From assembly GCA_902771595.1 (NCBI GenBank), contig CACXXH010000018.1:1-37369 (forward strand): 37,369 nt of DNA, in the 5' to 3' direction. The DNA comes from Fibrobacter succinogenes (lineage in GTDB: Bacteria; Fibrobacterota; Fibrobacteria; Fibrobacterales; Fibrobacteraceae). Shown in pieces: positions 1-10,092 of the stretch (the stretch's first letter is position 1; every line of letters starts with the position of its first letter). The translations under genes were made by a program, and so were the position numbers. The notes beneath the pieces were generated by a model that ran no database searches, had not been told where the DNA came from, and saw only the letters and a list, made by a program, of their open reading frames with translations.

Positions 1-492
1 CTCCTCCTGTTCGTATTCACCCTTGTCGGGAACTCTTTCGCCGACGACCAGAACGTTCAGCCGATACCCCACCCCCAGAACCAAAAGATTTTCTTCGGCG
101 AAGATAAACAGTGGTACATGGGCAACCAGGCTGTCGAACGCGACGCGGCCATCGCGGCCATCAAAACCAACGAGGAGGCAGCAAGCGCCTACGGGACCGC
201 AATGGGATTCTACTATCCAGGCATGGTGCTCGCCTACGCGGGTAGTTTCGCCGTTGGGTATGGCGTCGTCGAACTGCTCTTTATCGATGCCGAGGTAGGG
301 CTCTACATCACCCTCGGCGGTCTCGGCGTCGCAGGTATCTCGCTATTGCTCACAAAAATCGCCAACGGCTACATGCGCGATGCCATCGACCTCTACAACA
401 AGGGACTCCCCATCTCGGAAACGAACACCTCGCTACGCCTGAAAGTCGTGCCCACGCAACAGGGCGGAATCGCAGTGGCGCTAGCATTCTAG
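1..492 (+). CDS. Small secreted/membrane protein, 5' end outside window (partial)
   Basis: The reading frame is open from the first base, so the start lies upstream; the first in-window ATG (118) is inside the protein. The leading residues LLLFVFTLVGNSFADD look like the end of a signal peptide with a cleavage site after SFA. A short charged stretch follows, then two hydrophobic segments (roughly codons 65-85 and 95-118) and a C-terminal tail ending in VALAF. I do not recognise a family and assign no function; an inner-membrane or envelope protein is the most that can be said. The gene ends 33 bases before a strong intrinsic terminator, so it is probably the last gene of its transcript. Confidence 0.75.
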   Translation, partial: LLLFVFTLVGNSFADDQNVQPIPHPQNQKIFFGEDKQWYMGNQAVERDAAIAAIKTNEEAASAYGTAMGFYYPGMVLAYAGSFAVGYGVVELLFIDAEVGLYITLGGLGVAGISLLLTKIANGYMRDAIDLYNKGLPISETNTSLRLKVVPTQQGGIAVALAF

Positions 493-524
493 GCCATCCA
501 GCACACACGCTTTTTTCTAAATTT

Positions 525-552
525 ACCCGCGTTCAAAGAGCGCGGGTTTTTC
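525..552 (+). terminator. Intrinsic terminator after the first gene
   Basis: Perfect 7-bp GC-rich stem (525-531 with 541-547) around a 9-base loop, followed by six T. It closes the partial gene and sits 25 bases before the ychF start. Confidence 0.8.
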
Positions 553-577
553 CGTGCAAATAAAATCGGAGATTATC

Positions 578-1675
578 ATGGGTTTCAAATGCGGTATCGT
601 AGGCCTCCCGAACGTAGGCAAGTCCACCATCTTTAACGCAATCACCAACGCCGGTGCCGAAGCCGCGAACTATCCCTTCTGCACCATCGAACCGAACGTG
701 GGCATGGTGAGCGTCCCGGACAGCCGCCTCGACGAACTCGTGAAGGTCTACAACCCGAAGTCCATCGTTCCCGCCGTCACGGAATTCGTTGACATCGCGG
801 GCCTCGTGAAAGGCGCCGCCCAGGGCGAAGGCCTCGGCAACCAGTTCCTCACCCACATCCGCGAATGCGAAGCCATCATGGAAGTCATCCGCTGCTTCGA
901 CGACGAGAACATCGTGCACGTGAGCGGTTCCGTGGATCCGGTCCGCGACGTGGAAGTCATCGAGACCGAGCTCATCCTCAAGGACCTCGATTCCGTCGAA
1001 AAGCGCCTCGCCACCGAAGCGAAGGGCGCCCGTACCGGCAACGCCGAAGCGAAGGCTCGTCTCGCCGCCTGCGAACTTTTGAAGAAGACCATGGAAGAGG
1101 GCAAAGCCGCCCGCACCGTGATGCACGACAGCGAAGAGATGGAAGGCATCGTGAAGGACCTCGGACTCCTTACCGCAAAGCCGCTCTTCTACTGCGCGAA
1201 CGTGAAGGAAGACGACATCCTCACCGGTAACGCCTACGTGGACCAGCTGAAGGATTACGCCGCAAAGAACGGCCACGAAGTTATCGTCATCAGCGGAAAG
1301 ATCGAAGAAGAACTCTCCGCGATGGAACCCGCCGACAAGGCTGAATTCCTCAAGGAACTCGGCATGAAGGAATCGGGACTGGACGCCGTGGTGCGCAAGG
1401 GTTACGAAATTCTCGGCCTGCGCACGTTCTTCACTGCGGGCGAAAAGGAATGCCGCGCCTGGACGTTCCACGCAGGATTCAAGGCCCCGCAGTGCGCTGG
1501 CGTCATCCATACTGACTTCGAACGCGGGTTCATCCGCGCTGAAACGCTCAGCTACTCCGACTTCTTGAAGCATGGCAGCTGGAACGCCGCCAAGGAAGCG
1601 GGCCTCGTCCGCACCGAAGGCAAGGAATACCTGGTACAGGATGGCGACATCATGTACTTCCTGTTTAATGTTTAA
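578..1675 (+). CDS. ychF: Redox-regulated ATPase YchF (Obg-family)
   Basis: Member of the OBG/TRAFAC P-loop NTPases that binds ribosomes and prefers ATP to GTP in characterised homologues. The Walker A GLPNVGKST lies at about residues 8-16, the switch region contains NYPFCTIEPNVG, and Walker B is DIAGLVKGAAQGEGLGNQFL. A helical middle domain follows, then the C-terminal TGS-like domain (TFFTAGEKECRAWTF through FIRAETLSYSDF to DGDIMYFLFNV). The length of 365 residues matches the family. The ATG at 578 is chosen because GGAG lies six bases upstream and the protein then starts MGFKCGIVG as in homologues; an in-frame ATG at 554 would add eight unconserved residues. The next gene converges from the opposite strand. 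Confidence 0.97.
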   Translation: MGFKCGIVGLPNVGKSTIFNAITNAGAEAANYPFCTIEPNVGMVSVPDSRLDELVKVYNPKSIVPAVTEFVDIAGLVKGAAQGEGLGNQFLTHIRECEAIMEVIRCFDDENIVHVSGSVDPVRDVEVIETELILKDLDSVEKRLATEAKGARTGNAEAKARLAACELLKKTMEEGKAARTVMHDSEEMEGIVKDLGLLTAKPLFYCANVKEDDILTGNAYVDQLKDYAAKNGHEVIVISGKIEEELSAMEPADKAEFLKELGMKESGLDAVVRKGYEILGLRTFFTAGEKECRAWTFHAGFKAPQCAGVIHTDFERGFIRAETLSYSDFLKHGSWNAAKEAGLVRTEGKEYLVQDGDIMYFLFNV

Positions 1676-1693
1676 TGTGAGATGTGGAATGCG

Positions 1694-1730
1694 AAATGTG
1701 AGATGAGTAATCACTCATTTCACATTTTTT
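1694..1730. terminator. Bidirectional terminator between ychF and the convergent gene
   Basis: A 15-bp stem (1694-1708 with 1713-1727, one G-T pair) around a 4-base loop with T-runs on both sides. It overlaps the last codons and stop of the convergent membrane-protein gene. Confidence 0.8.
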
Positions 1731-2328
1731 TAGAGGTGCGTTTCGCCTTCACCTCAACGATAATCGGGCGGGCAATCGCCGCAATGTTCATCGCCGTCCC
1801 GATCAGAATCAGCACCGACGCTGCATAGATGCCGTAACTCGGTTCCAGCGAGAGCACCTGCATCCCGAAACTGTGGCACAGTTCCGCCATCCTGGAAAGG
1901 AACGCCCAGAGCGAAATCATCGCAAGAATGCCCAGCGTGAGAGAACCGAGGGGCGTGAACCACGCGAACACGGCCGCAAGCACAAGTGCGGCGACAATCC
2001 CGAACAGGGCCGGAACCGCGTTCATCTTCGGGAACTCCGGAATGTGCGCCTTGAATCGTTCAAGCGCCTTCGGGTTGTCACTCTCCATTTTCAAAAGGTA
2101 ACCCTTCGCGGGCTCCTTGAGAGTCTCGCGCAAGTCGATTCCCGTAGCAAGTTCATAGAACGAGGGTTCGGCAATAACCTTTTCGGCACACGAGACGTTC
2201 ATGAGGGGTAAAAACAACACGACCAGCGCAAGCAGGTACGGCGCGGAAATCAACCGACGGAAAAACTTGAAACGGCTATCATTCTTCAATTCTGCAGATG
2301 CGCTCTGCGAGGGAAACTGTTCTGTCAT
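1720..2328 (-). CDS. Small multi-pass membrane protein of unknown function
   Basis: A 202-residue protein with a soluble, polar N-terminus (about 28 residues) and four likely membrane helices near residues 29-47, 104-124, 127-146 and 164-187. Between helices one and two is a roughly 55-residue hydrophilic segment rich in Lys, Glu and Pro, probably periplasmic. I recognise no domain. Its ATG overlaps the TAA of the upstream sulfatase-modifying-factor-like gene by one base (TAATG), so the two are probably translationally coupled and may act together at the envelope. The stop codon lies inside the bidirectional terminator shared with ychF. Confidence 0.8.
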   Translation of the reverse strand: MTEQFPSQSASAELKNDSRFKFFRRLISAPYLLALVVLFLPLMNVSCAEKVIAEPSFYELATGIDLRETLKEPAKGYLLKMESDNPKALERFKAHIPEFPKMNAVPALFGIVAALVLAAVFAWFTPLGSLTLGILAMISLWAFLSRMAELCHSFGMQVLSLEPSYGIYAASVLILIGTAMNIAAIARPIIVEVKAKRTSKKM

Positions 2329-4574
2329 TAACGTCCTTCAATAAGTTTACGGGGAAAAACACAGCGGAAGCCGATGGCATCGGACCAGTAACGCGGGTCT
2401 TCGTCATCGCCATTCGTCAGGTTCAAAGCGGATTCGTTATCCTTCCATGAGCCGCCCTTGTAGACCTTGGAATAGCCCATCACGGCTCCGGTGGGGTTCG
2501 AAGATTCCACCCAGAGCGAGAACATGAAATACTTGTCGCGGGTCCATTCGGCGACGTTGCCCGACATGTCGTAAATGCCCCAGGCATTCGGCTTCTTGGA
2601 GGCAACCTTCTGCGGGCCGTAGGCGTCGCTCTTCTTGCCCATCTTGTACGAATTGTTGCGGTAGACGGCATAATTGCCGACCGAATCCTTAGGATCGCCT
2701 TCCCACACGGCGCCCTCGTTGTTGTCGGCGCGGCCAGCAAATTCCCACTGGGCTTCGGTCGGGAGGTCACCGCCCATCATCTGGCATGCGGCACGGGCGT
2801 TATCCCACGTGATGTTGTGGACCGGCTTGAACGGACTCCTGAACGAGGAACGGTCCTTGATGCGCTTCAGGGAATCTTCCTGAGCAAGCATCCACTGCGC
2901 AAAGAGGTTCTGCGTCACTTCCGTCGTCATGATGGCAAACGGAGACATCGAGACCACGCGGCCACGGTAACGGAAAGTACCCGAATCGATAAGCGCGACG
3001 GTACCGAACTTGGTGTCACGGACAATGCGCGGGAACTTCGCGTTGTCGTAGCCCGGAAGGGAGCCGTCAATCACGGAAGCGGAATCGTCACCCGCGGCTT
3101 CCAGAATCTCCTGCGGAGCCCTCCACGGGGCGGCATGCGCGACAGACAACCACCTCTGCACCTCGGGCTGTGCCGAAATATAGGAGGGCAAAATAAATTC
3201 GCCGATACCGGTCAGCGACTGGGTTCCGAACTTGAACTCGATTTGCGTATAACGGTAATGATGACGGCCCGAAACTTCGCTTTCCTTATGGAGCCAGACG
3301 GGCTTGTTCTGCTCGATGGTGACAATCACGGGAACATCATTGCCGTTCTGCTCAAAGAGCTTGTAAAGGCTATCGGCGCCAATGTCCTTCGCCGTTCCCT
3401 GCCACGCGACATCGATGCGTTCGTGGCTCTGGCCGAACTTGAGCATCACCGCCTTCAGGGGGGCCGAAGTGGAATCTACGACAGAGGAATCCGTCGCGCG
3501 GACCGGAGTAACCGACACCGGAGTCAAGGCAACTCGCAAAGGAAGCGCCTGCAGGCTGTCCAGCTTGTTGTTGAAAGCCGCATTGACTTCGCTCACGCCG
3601 ATCGTCATGGAATGCATCCAGTCAGACTTCGCCTTCATGCGGGTTCCCTCATAAGCGGACTTGTATTCCTTGTAATTGAAATCCGCTTTGTCAAGCCCGA
3701 GGAATTCCGGCGTTTTCAATTTCGGATAAAGAGCATCGAACTGCATGGTATCGACAAAGGACGCCACCTTCTGCAATTCACCGATGAACTTGTCGTAAAG
3801 GATTTCCGTTTCTTCCAGGTTCTTTGTCGCTTTCACATCGGCAAGTTCCATCGAAATGCCTGGAATCTCCTGGCCCGACGCCGTATCGGGGGCGATAAGT
3901 TCCGGCTTCAAGACAACAACGCTCCTGGGCGCCACAGAACAGATGTCCACCTCCGGCAAGAATCCCGGTGCCGTGTAGGTAAAGACATACGAATCCGCCT
4001 TAAGCGGGAACACCGCCTTCGGGAGCTTAGTGAGCGGAGACTGTTTGAACGCCGCAGAGAAATCCTTGTTCTCGTTTTCGAAGACGACTACCCCCGGAAA
4101 TTCCGCCTCGCGCAAGACCTGCCAACGGCCGTTCTTCATAAAGAATAGCCTGGGAACGCGCGGAGAGTATAGGTAATACTTGTCGAAGTAAATGTCCGTT
4201 TCGTCCTGGAACGCCTTCAAGTTCTGCGCGGCATAAAAACGCATATACGCTACTTCGGAAGGCAGCAGGTGCGCCTCGGCCAGGCTAAAGGCGTGGAGAG
4301 TTACATAATTCGTAAAATCCGGTTTGCCCTGAATCCAGACGTATTCCCTGGGGCCCTTCTTATGGCGCCAATAAAGATTGAAGTTCTTGAGCGGGAAAGA
4401 CGGTTTCTGCGAAACTACTGCCGTCCCCTTGGCTTCGATAACCATATTGGCAATAGGTTCGACGACGCTCCCGGCCACGAACTGATTCGATGCGACCTTG
4501 TAATTCTTGTCAGAATCGGCAAGGGCCATTGCCGGAATCAACAGCAACAGCGGCAGCAAACGGACTATAGACAT
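2328..4574 (-). CDS. Secreted protein with C-terminal formylglycine-generating-enzyme/SUMF1-type domain
   Basis: The 748-residue product starts with a signal peptide (MSIVRLLPLLLLIPAMALA). About 520 residues of unrecognised, mostly beta-predicted sequence follow. From about residue 540 it has the FGE-sulfatase (SUMF1) fold: MTTEVTQNLFAQWM, then GGDLPTEAQWEFAGRA, WGIYDMSGNVAEWTRD, KVYKGGSWKD and a terminal IGFRCVFPRK. Bacterial proteins with this fold include true formylglycine-generating enzymes and many envelope proteins that only keep the C-type-lectin-like scaffold; I cannot see the paired catalytic cysteines of true FGEs, so a structural or binding role is likelier. The start at 4574 is preferred over an ATG 18 codons upstream because AGGAG lies five bases before it and the signal peptide then begins at residue 1. 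It lies downstream of uvrA on the same strand. Confidence 0.85.
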   Translation of the reverse strand: MSIVRLLPLLLLIPAMALADSDKNYKVASNQFVAGSVVEPIANMVIEAKGTAVVSQKPSFPLKNFNLYWRHKKGPREYVWIQGKPDFTNYVTLHAFSLAEAHLLPSEVAYMRFYAAQNLKAFQDETDIYFDKYYLYSPRVPRLFFMKNGRWQVLREAEFPGVVVFENENKDFSAAFKQSPLTKLPKAVFPLKADSYVFTYTAPGFLPEVDICSVAPRSVVVLKPELIAPDTASGQEIPGISMELADVKATKNLEETEILYDKFIGELQKVASFVDTMQFDALYPKLKTPEFLGLDKADFNYKEYKSAYEGTRMKAKSDWMHSMTIGVSEVNAAFNNKLDSLQALPLRVALTPVSVTPVRATDSSVVDSTSAPLKAVMLKFGQSHERIDVAWQGTAKDIGADSLYKLFEQNGNDVPVIVTIEQNKPVWLHKESEVSGRHHYRYTQIEFKFGTQSLTGIGEFILPSYISAQPEVQRWLSVAHAAPWRAPQEILEAAGDDSASVIDGSLPGYDNAKFPRIVRDTKFGTVALIDSGTFRYRGRVVSMSPFAIMTTEVTQNLFAQWMLAQEDSLKRIKDRSSFRSPFKPVHNITWDNARAACQMMGGDLPTEAQWEFAGRADNNEGAVWEGDPKDSVGNYAVYRNNSYKMGKKSDAYGPQKVASKKPNAWGIYDMSGNVAEWTRDKYFMFSLWVESSNPTGAVMGYSKVYKGGSWKDNESALNLTNGDDEDPRYWSDAIGFRCVFPRKLIEGR

Positions 4575-4665
4575 AATATCTCCTCTTACATGTCTTTTAG
4601 CTACAGGACAAACCCCACAACTGAGCATTTTAAAAATAATATCTTCTCAGCGATTTAGTCCAAAA

Positions 4666-7600
4666 TTATATGCCGTTTTCGCCCATATTCAGCAAATACC
4701 CGCCTTCAGAACCTCCGACAGGCCCAAGTTCCACCTTCCAGTCCGCCAAACGTATTATATCGGGATGATGCTCGATGACGATGACGGTATCGCCACGGGC
4801 AGAAAGCTTGCGCAACATGTTCCAGAGGATCTGGATATCCTTGAGGTGCAAGCCCGTAGTCGGTTCATCGAGCAGGTAGACCATCTCGCTTGCCGGCTTG
4901 CGCGCCAGCTCCGCCGCCAGCTTGAGGCGCTGGGATTCGCCACCGCTGAGCGTCGTGACGGATTGTCCGAGCTTTACGTACGGAAGGCCCACGTCTCGCA
5001 AGCATTCGAGCTTGGGAAGGATTTTCGGCTGGTCCTTGAAGAATTCGCAAGCCTCGACCACGCGCATGTCAAGCACGTCGGCGATGTTCTTGCCCTTGAA
5101 GGTGACCGTAAGCGTTTCCTGGTTGTAACGCTTGCCGCCACACACATCACAGACTTCCCACACATCCGAAAGGAAGTGCATCTCGATGGCGACGGCACCG
5201 CGACCCTCACAGGCCTCGCAGCGGCCGCGGGCCAAGTTGTAACTGAACCGCCCGTAATCGAAGCCCTTGATCTTGGATTGCGGCAACTTGGCGAAGAGGC
5301 GACGGATGTCGTCAAGTACGCCCGTGAAACTCGCGGGCGTGCTGCGAGGCGTACCCGAAATCGGGCTCTGGTCCACCAGCAAAACCTCGCCGCTCTGTTT
5401 TTTGCGACCGCGCGCCTGGAACTTCTTCTTGAGCCTCGGAAAGATTTCGTCCATGACCATGGAACTCTTGCCCGAGCCCGACACACCGCAGACCACGCTG
5501 ATGGCGCCCTTCGGGAACTTTACAGACAAATTCTTAAGATTGTTATGATTCAGCTTTTCGAATTCATAGAATTCCGTAGAATCGGTAATGGGCTTTGCCG
5601 CAATCTCGTTTGCCATCGGGATGGTGTGCGTGAGGTACTTGACCGTCTCGCTGCGCGGGAACTGCTGCAGGGCATAGGGCTTGGAAAGCTGTTCCGGAGA
5701 ACCTTCGGCAACGACTTCCCCACCGAACTCGCCCGCCGCGGGCCCCATATCGATGATGTGGTCGGCGGCCTGCATCATCTTCATGTCGTGCTCCACCACC
5801 ACGAGCGTATTGCCGAGGTCGCGCAGGCGGTAAAGCGTATCCAGAAGCATCGCGGTATCGCTTTCGTGCAGGCCCACGGTAGGTTCGTCAAGCACATAGA
5901 GCACGCCTTCGAGACCGCTACCGATCTGACTTGCGAGGCGGATTCTCTGTGATTCGCCACCGCTGAGCGTGTCGCCCGCGCGGTCGAGGCCGATGTAACC
6001 AAGGCCCACGCTCTTGAGGAAGTTCAGGCGGCCAACAATTTCACGAAGCAGGGGCTCCGCGATGGCCTTCTTGCCTTCCGCGTTTTTCTCGCCGTCAAAA
6101 ATCACGTGGCTGAACCATTCGAGCGCTTCGGAAATGCTCATGTGGTTCACGTCCATGATGTTCTTGCCGCAAATACGCACCGCAAGGTATTCAGGCTTCA
6201 ACCTTTCGCCGTGACAATCGGGACACACGTGACCGTCGGAGTCATGTCCGAGACCGAGGCAAGATTCGCAGGCGCCCCAGTGCGTGTTGAAACTGAAATA
6301 CTTCGGGTTGAGTGCCGCATCCATGTACCAGCCGCAATCCGGGCAGCCGGGCTTTTCGGAACAGACGATGCGCTCGCCCGCTTCGTTTTCCACATACAGG
6401 ATTCCGTTGCCGTCGCGGTAGGCGCGTTCAAACGCTTCCACCAGGCGGGCGCGGGATTCTTCCTTCACGGTCACCGTATCGACGACGGCAAGCAACTGCT
6501 TTTCGCGCGTCGGGATTTTCGGAAGCGGAAGTTCCACGAGTTTTTCGCCCATGTAGACTTTGCGGTAACCCTTCTCGGTAAGGATTTTCGAAAGTTTCAG
6601 CACGTCCTTGATTTCGAACGGGGCAAGAACCGTCACCTTCTTGTTCAAGTCTCGCTCGAAGGCATGCTGCATCAGATCGCCCGCGCTGTACGAAGCCACG
6701 GGCTTTCCGCATTTCAAGCAATGCGGGGTCCCGACCCTCGCCCAGAAAATGCGGAAGTAGTCATAAATTTCGGTGAGGGTCGCGACCGTACTGCGCGGGC
6801 TCTTGCTTGCGCTCTTCTGGTCAATCGCAATCGCAGGCGCCAAGCCCGAAATCGAATCGATGCTCCCGTGGTCGGGGCGACCGAGGAAGCGGCGTGCATA
6901 CGTGCTCAGCGTCTCGACAAAGCGGCGCTGGCCTTCGCTGAACAGCGTGTGGAACGCAAGGCTCGACTTACCGGAGCCCGAAACGCCTGTGACCACCGTG
7001 AGTTTGTGGCGCGGAATCGTCACGTCGATGTTCTTCAGGTTATGCTTGCGGGCGCCATGCACCTCGATATCGAGCGACAAATCTTCACCGCCCTTGAGCG
7101 TACGGTCGAAATGCTTGTTCTCGCCATGCTTCTTCGCGAGCACCGGGGCCAAGTAGCGGCCCGTCTCGGACTTCTTGCTCTTCGCAATCTGTTCCGGCGT
7201 TCCCGTCGCAATCACCTTACCGCCATGGATACCCGCATCCGGTCCCAAGTCGATAATCCAGTCGGCGCACTTGATCACGTCCAAGTTGTGTTCGATAATC
7301 ACGACGCTGTTGCCGAGACTGCGCAGGCGGTTCAGGCAGTCCATGAGCTTGCGGATATCTTCAAAGTGCAGGCCCGTCGTCGGCTCGTCAAGCAAGTAGA
7401 GCGTTTTACCCGTGCCCGGGCGGCGCAATTCGGAGGCAATTTTTATACGTTGCGCTTCACCGCCGCTCAATGTCGTCGAAGGCTGGCCCAGAGTGAGGTA
7501 ACCAAGACCCACTTCCACGAGCAAGTTCAGCGGTTCGGCAATCTTCGGGATGTCCTTGAAGAACTCCGCCGCATCAGCAATGCTCATATCGAGAATTTCG

Positions 7601-9963
7601 GAGACGTTTTTGCCCTTGAAATAAACTTCGCACGTCGCATCGTTAAAGCGTTTGCCACCGCACACTTCGCAAGTCACCTGCACGCTCGGCAGAATGTGCA
7701 TGTCCACGATTTTCACGCCCGCACCTTCGCACGCATCGCAGCGGCCGCCCTTCACGTTGAAGCTGAAACGGCTCTTGCTGTAACCGCGAATCTTGCTTTC
7801 TTCCATGCTCGCGAAAAGGTCGCGCACATCGTCCCAAATCTTGGTGTAGGTCGCCGGGTTACTTCGCGGCGTGCGCCCAATCGGCGTCTGGTCGATTTCA
7901 ATCACCTTGTCAATATTCTCAAGGCCTTCCAGGTGGTCAAACTTGCCCACCGGTTCCTCGGCATTGTAGAACACGCGGGCCAATTCGCGGCGCAGAATCT
8001 GGTTAATCAGCGTGCTCTTGCCGGAGCCCGAAACACCCGTCACCACGGTCAACGCGCCATCGAGCGGGATTTCGACATCGATGTTCTTGAGGTTATTTTC
8101 CGCCGCACCGCAAATCTTGAGTTTCGGCGTATTCTTGTCAATCTTCTTTCGCTTCTCGGGAATCTCGATCGCCTTGCGGCCACTCAGGTACGCGCCCGTC
8201 AGCGAAGCCTTGTTCTTCTCGAGTTCCTCGACGGTTCCTGCCGCAATCACGCGACCGCCTTCCACGCCGGCACCCGGCCCCACGTCAATCACGCAGTCCG
8301 CATGGCGCATGGTGTCTTCGTCATGCTCCACGATAATCAGGGAGTTGCCCTGTGCGCGCAAATGCTCCAGCATTCCGAGCAGCTTATCGTTATCGCGCGG
8401 GTGGAGCCCGATGCTCGGCTCGTCAAGCACATAAAGCACGCCCTGCAGGCCTGCACCTACGGCGCTTGCAAGCCTTATACGCTGCGCTTCGCCACCGCTC
8501 AGCGTAGAAGCCTTGCGGTTGATATTCAGGTAGCCAAGCCCCACCGCATTGAGGAAAGAAAGTCGCCCGCGGATTTCCTTCAGGATTTCCTTGCCGATGC
8601 GCTTTTCTTTTTCGGACAAATCCAGCTTATTGAAAAAGTCCACCGACTTTTCCACCGACCATTCCGTCATCTCGGTCAAATTATGCCCATGGAACGTGAC
8701 CGCATTCGCCGTGCGGTTGATACGCGTGCCGTGGCATTCGGGGCAAACGCCAATCTGCATGTACTTGCGGAAGTGGTAAATGTGCCACATGTCCCACAGT
8801 TCCTGCATGATGGGGATAATCCCGCGTTCCGATTCGCTTGGCGTACCGTACAATACGGCATCCTGCTGCGCTTTCTTGAGCTTGTTCCACGGCGTATCGA
8901 GCGAGAAATGCATCTCGTTCGCGATGTTGCGCAAGTTGCGGCGTCCGAAGTCGCTAAAAATCAGCGTTCCGTCGTCCTTCTTGATGGTTGCGATGCAGCC
9001 GTCCTTAATGGATTTCGTCTTGTCCGGGATAATCAAGTCCAGGTCGAACTTGTAGCTTTCGCCCATGCCCTTGCACGCGGGGCAGCGGCCCTTCGGGTCG
9101 TTAAAGCTGAAGAACCGCGGTTCCAGTTCCGGAATGGAAATGCCGCACTTGGGGCAAGCAAGCAACGTGCCCTGCAGGCGGTACTCTTCCTTCGCCGACG
9201 CATTCCCGGCACCCGAAGCAGCACCCGCATTCGAAGCACCCGGCGTCGACAACAAAAAGCTCACCAACTTTCCGTCGGTCAGCTTCAGCGCGCCTTCCAG
9301 CGCCTCGCGCAAACGGCTCATGTTCTTGCGTTCAAGCGACAAGCGGTCAATCACCGCTTCAATCGTGTGCTTCTCGTAACGCACAAGGGCCGGAACATCT
9401 TCCAGGCGGTAAATCGTGCCGTCCACACGGGCACGCACAAAGCCGTTTTCCTTGAGCTCGGCCAACTCCTTGCGGTATTCACCCTTGCGCTCCTGCACAA
9501 TCGGCGCCATCACCGTAATCTGCTTGCCCTCGTCGCTCACATACAAATTATCGACAATCTGGTCCACCGTCTGCGCCTGGATCACGCGCCCGCAATCGGG
9601 GCAGTGCGGCACGCCCAAGCGCGCAAAAAGCAAGCGGTAATGATCCAAAATCTCGACCACCGTACCCACTGTGGAACGCGGGTTCCTGTTCACCGTCTTC
9701 TGGTCAATTGAAATCGTCGGCGAAATGCCGCGCACGCTCTCCACCTCGGGGTGCTTCATGCGGCCGATAAACTGGCGCGCATACGCCGAGAGCGACTCCA
9801 CGAAGCGCCTCTGGCCTTCCTGGAACACCGTATCGAACGCGAGGCTCGACTTGCCCGAACCGGAAACGCCGGTCACCACCACGATGGAATCGCGGGGAAT
9901 GGAAAGGTTCACATGCCGTAGGTTATGCTCGTGCGCGTCGCGGATCTCGATAGACTTAGTCAT
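4666..9963 (-). CDS. uvrA: Double-length excinuclease ABC subunit A (tandem UvrA fusion)
   Basis: UvrA is the damage-recognition ATPase of nucleotide excision repair. This 1765-residue chain is nearly twice the usual ~940. Four Walker A motifs (GVSGSGKS) begin near residues 32, 642, 992 and 1491, and four ABC signatures (LSGGE) near 486, 829, 1330 and 1669. The first UvrA unit covers roughly 1-955 and the second 965-1765. Each unit keeps zinc-binding CxxC pairs (for example CPKCG and CDACEGAG in the first, CPDCG and CEACEGRG in the second) and the UvrB-interaction region. The second unit is shorter by about 150 residues. A Gly/Ala/Ser-rich insert ([15 protein letters not shown]) interrupts the first unit near residue 240. 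Tandem UvrA chains are known in Chlamydia. It starts at an ATG only five bases after a TATATTTG promoter element, so it may be nearly leaderless. Confidence 0.96.
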   Translation of the reverse strand: MTKSIEIRDAHEHNLRHVNLSIPRDSIVVVTGVSGSGKSSLAFDTVFQEGQRRFVESLSAYARQFIGRMKHPEVESVRGISPTISIDQKTVNRNPRSTVGTVVEILDHYRLLFARLGVPHCPDCGRVIQAQTVDQIVDNLYVSDEGKQITVMAPIVQERKGEYRKELAELKENGFVRARVDGTIYRLEDVPALVRYEKHTIEAVIDRLSLERKNMSRLREALEGALKLTDGKLVSFLLSTPGASNAGAASGAGNASAKEEYRLQGTLLACPKCGISIPELEPRFFSFNDPKGRCPACKGMGESYKFDLDLIIPDKTKSIKDGCIATIKKDDGTLIFSDFGRRNLRNIANEMHFSLDTPWNKLKKAQQDAVLYGTPSESERGIIPIMQELWDMWHIYHFRKYMQIGVCPECHGTRINRTANAVTFHGHNLTEMTEWSVEKSVDFFNKLDLSEKEKRIGKEILKEIRGRLSFLNAVGLGYLNINRKASTLSGGEAQRIRLASAVGAGLQGVLYVLDEPSIGLHPRDNDKLLGMLEHLRAQGNSLIIVEHDEDTMRHADCVIDVGPGAGVEGGRVIAAGTVEELEKNKASLTGAYLSGRKAIEIPEKRKKIDKNTPKLKICGAAENNLKNIDVEIPLDGALTVVTGVSGSGKSTLINQILRRELARVFYNAEEPVGKFDHLEGLENIDKVIEIDQTPIGRTPRSNPATYTKIWDDVRDLFASMEESKIRGYSKSRFSFNVKGGRCDACEGAGVKIVDMHILPSVQVTCEVCGGKRFNDATCEVYFKGKNVSEILDMSIADAAEFFKDIPKIAEPLNLLVEVGLGYLTLGQPSTTLSGGEAQRIKIASELRRPGTGKTLYLLDEPTTGLHFEDIRKLMDCLNRLRSLGNSVVIIEHNLDVIKCADWIIDLGPDAGIHGGKVIATGTPEQIAKSKKSETGRYLAPVLAKKHGENKHFDRTLKGGEDLSLDIEVHGARKHNLKNIDVTIPRHKLTVVTGVSGSGKSSLAFHTLFSEGQRRFVETLSTYARRFLGRPDHGSIDSISGLAPAIAIDQKSASKSPRSTVATLTEIYDYFRIFWARVGTPHCLKCGKPVASYSAGDLMQHAFERDLNKKVTVLAPFEIKDVLKLSKILTEKGYRKVYMGEKLVELPLPKIPTREKQLLAVVDTVTVKEESRARLVEAFERAYRDGNGILYVENEAGERIVCSEKPGCPDCGWYMDAALNPKYFSFNTHWGACESCLGLGHDSDGHVCPDCHGERLKPEYLAVRICGKNIMDVNHMSISEALEWFSHVIFDGEKNAEGKKAIAEPLLREIVGRLNFLKSVGLGYIGLDRAGDTLSGGESQRIRLASQIGSGLEGVLYVLDEPTVGLHESDTAMLLDTLYRLRDLGNTLVVVEHDMKMMQAADHIIDMGPAAGEFGGEVVAEGSPEQLSKPYALQQFPRSETVKYLTHTIPMANEIAAKPITDSTEFYEFEKLNHNNLKNLSVKFPKGAISVVCGVSGSGKSSMVMDEIFPRLKKKFQARGRKKQSGEVLLVDQSPISGTPRSTPASFTGVLDDIRRLFAKLPQSKIKGFDYGRFSYNLARGRCEACEGRGAVAIEMHFLSDVWEVCDVCGGKRYNQETLTVTFKGKNIADVLDMRVVEACEFFKDQPKILPKLECLRDVGLPYVKLGQSVTTLSGGESQRLKLAAELARKPASEMVYLLDEPTTGLHLKDIQILWNMLRKLSARGDTVIVIEHHPDIIRLADWKVELGPVGGSEGGYLLNMGENGI

Positions 9964-9967
9964 ACCC

Positions 9968-9975
9968 CAAATATA
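9968..9975 (-). promoter_or_regulatory. TAnnTTTG-type -7 element of uvrA
   Basis: TATATTTG on the minus strand, ending five bases before the uvrA ATG. It matches the Bacteroidota -7 consensus TAnnTTTG. No clear -33 TTG is seen 20 bases upstream. If used, transcription would start within about two bases of the start codon. Confidence 0.5.
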
Positions 9976-9980
9976 AGAAA

Positions 9981-10006
9981 AGACGGCTGTGCCGTCTATT
10001 TTTTAG
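9981..10006. terminator. Hairpin upstream of uvrA, terminator-like
   Basis: Perfect 7-bp stem AGACGGC/GCCGTCT with a 3-base loop, flanked by T-rich sequence on both strands. It lies between the sorting-domain gene (10093-11565) and uvrA. Because it sits just upstream of the uvrA -7 element it may insulate uvrA from upstream transcription. Confidence 0.5.
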
Positions 10007-10037
10007 TGAACATTTGTATAGATGAACAACCCCAAAG

Positions 10038-10065
10038 AAAGGTGTAGTAAAAATACTACACCTTT
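10038..10065. terminator. Terminator after the sorting-domain protein gene
   Basis: Perfect 12-bp stem (10038-10049 with 10054-10065) around a 4-base loop. T-rich sequence flanks both sides, more strongly on the plus strand. It lies 28 bases after the stop codon at 10093. Confidence 0.65.
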
Positions 10066-10092
10066 TTGTCTAATTCAAATCAATCTTTAAAA

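Noticed and set aside
533..1714. Long minus-strand frame opposite ychF
   Set aside because: It mirrors the ychF codons, ychF has unmistakable family motifs, and the reverse product (His/Phe/Val-rich) has none.
6106..9711. 1201-codon plus-strand frame opposite uvrA
   Set aside because: An antisense shadow produced by the GC-biased codons of uvrA; composition (Arg/His/Ala-rich) and lack of domains are typical of such frames.
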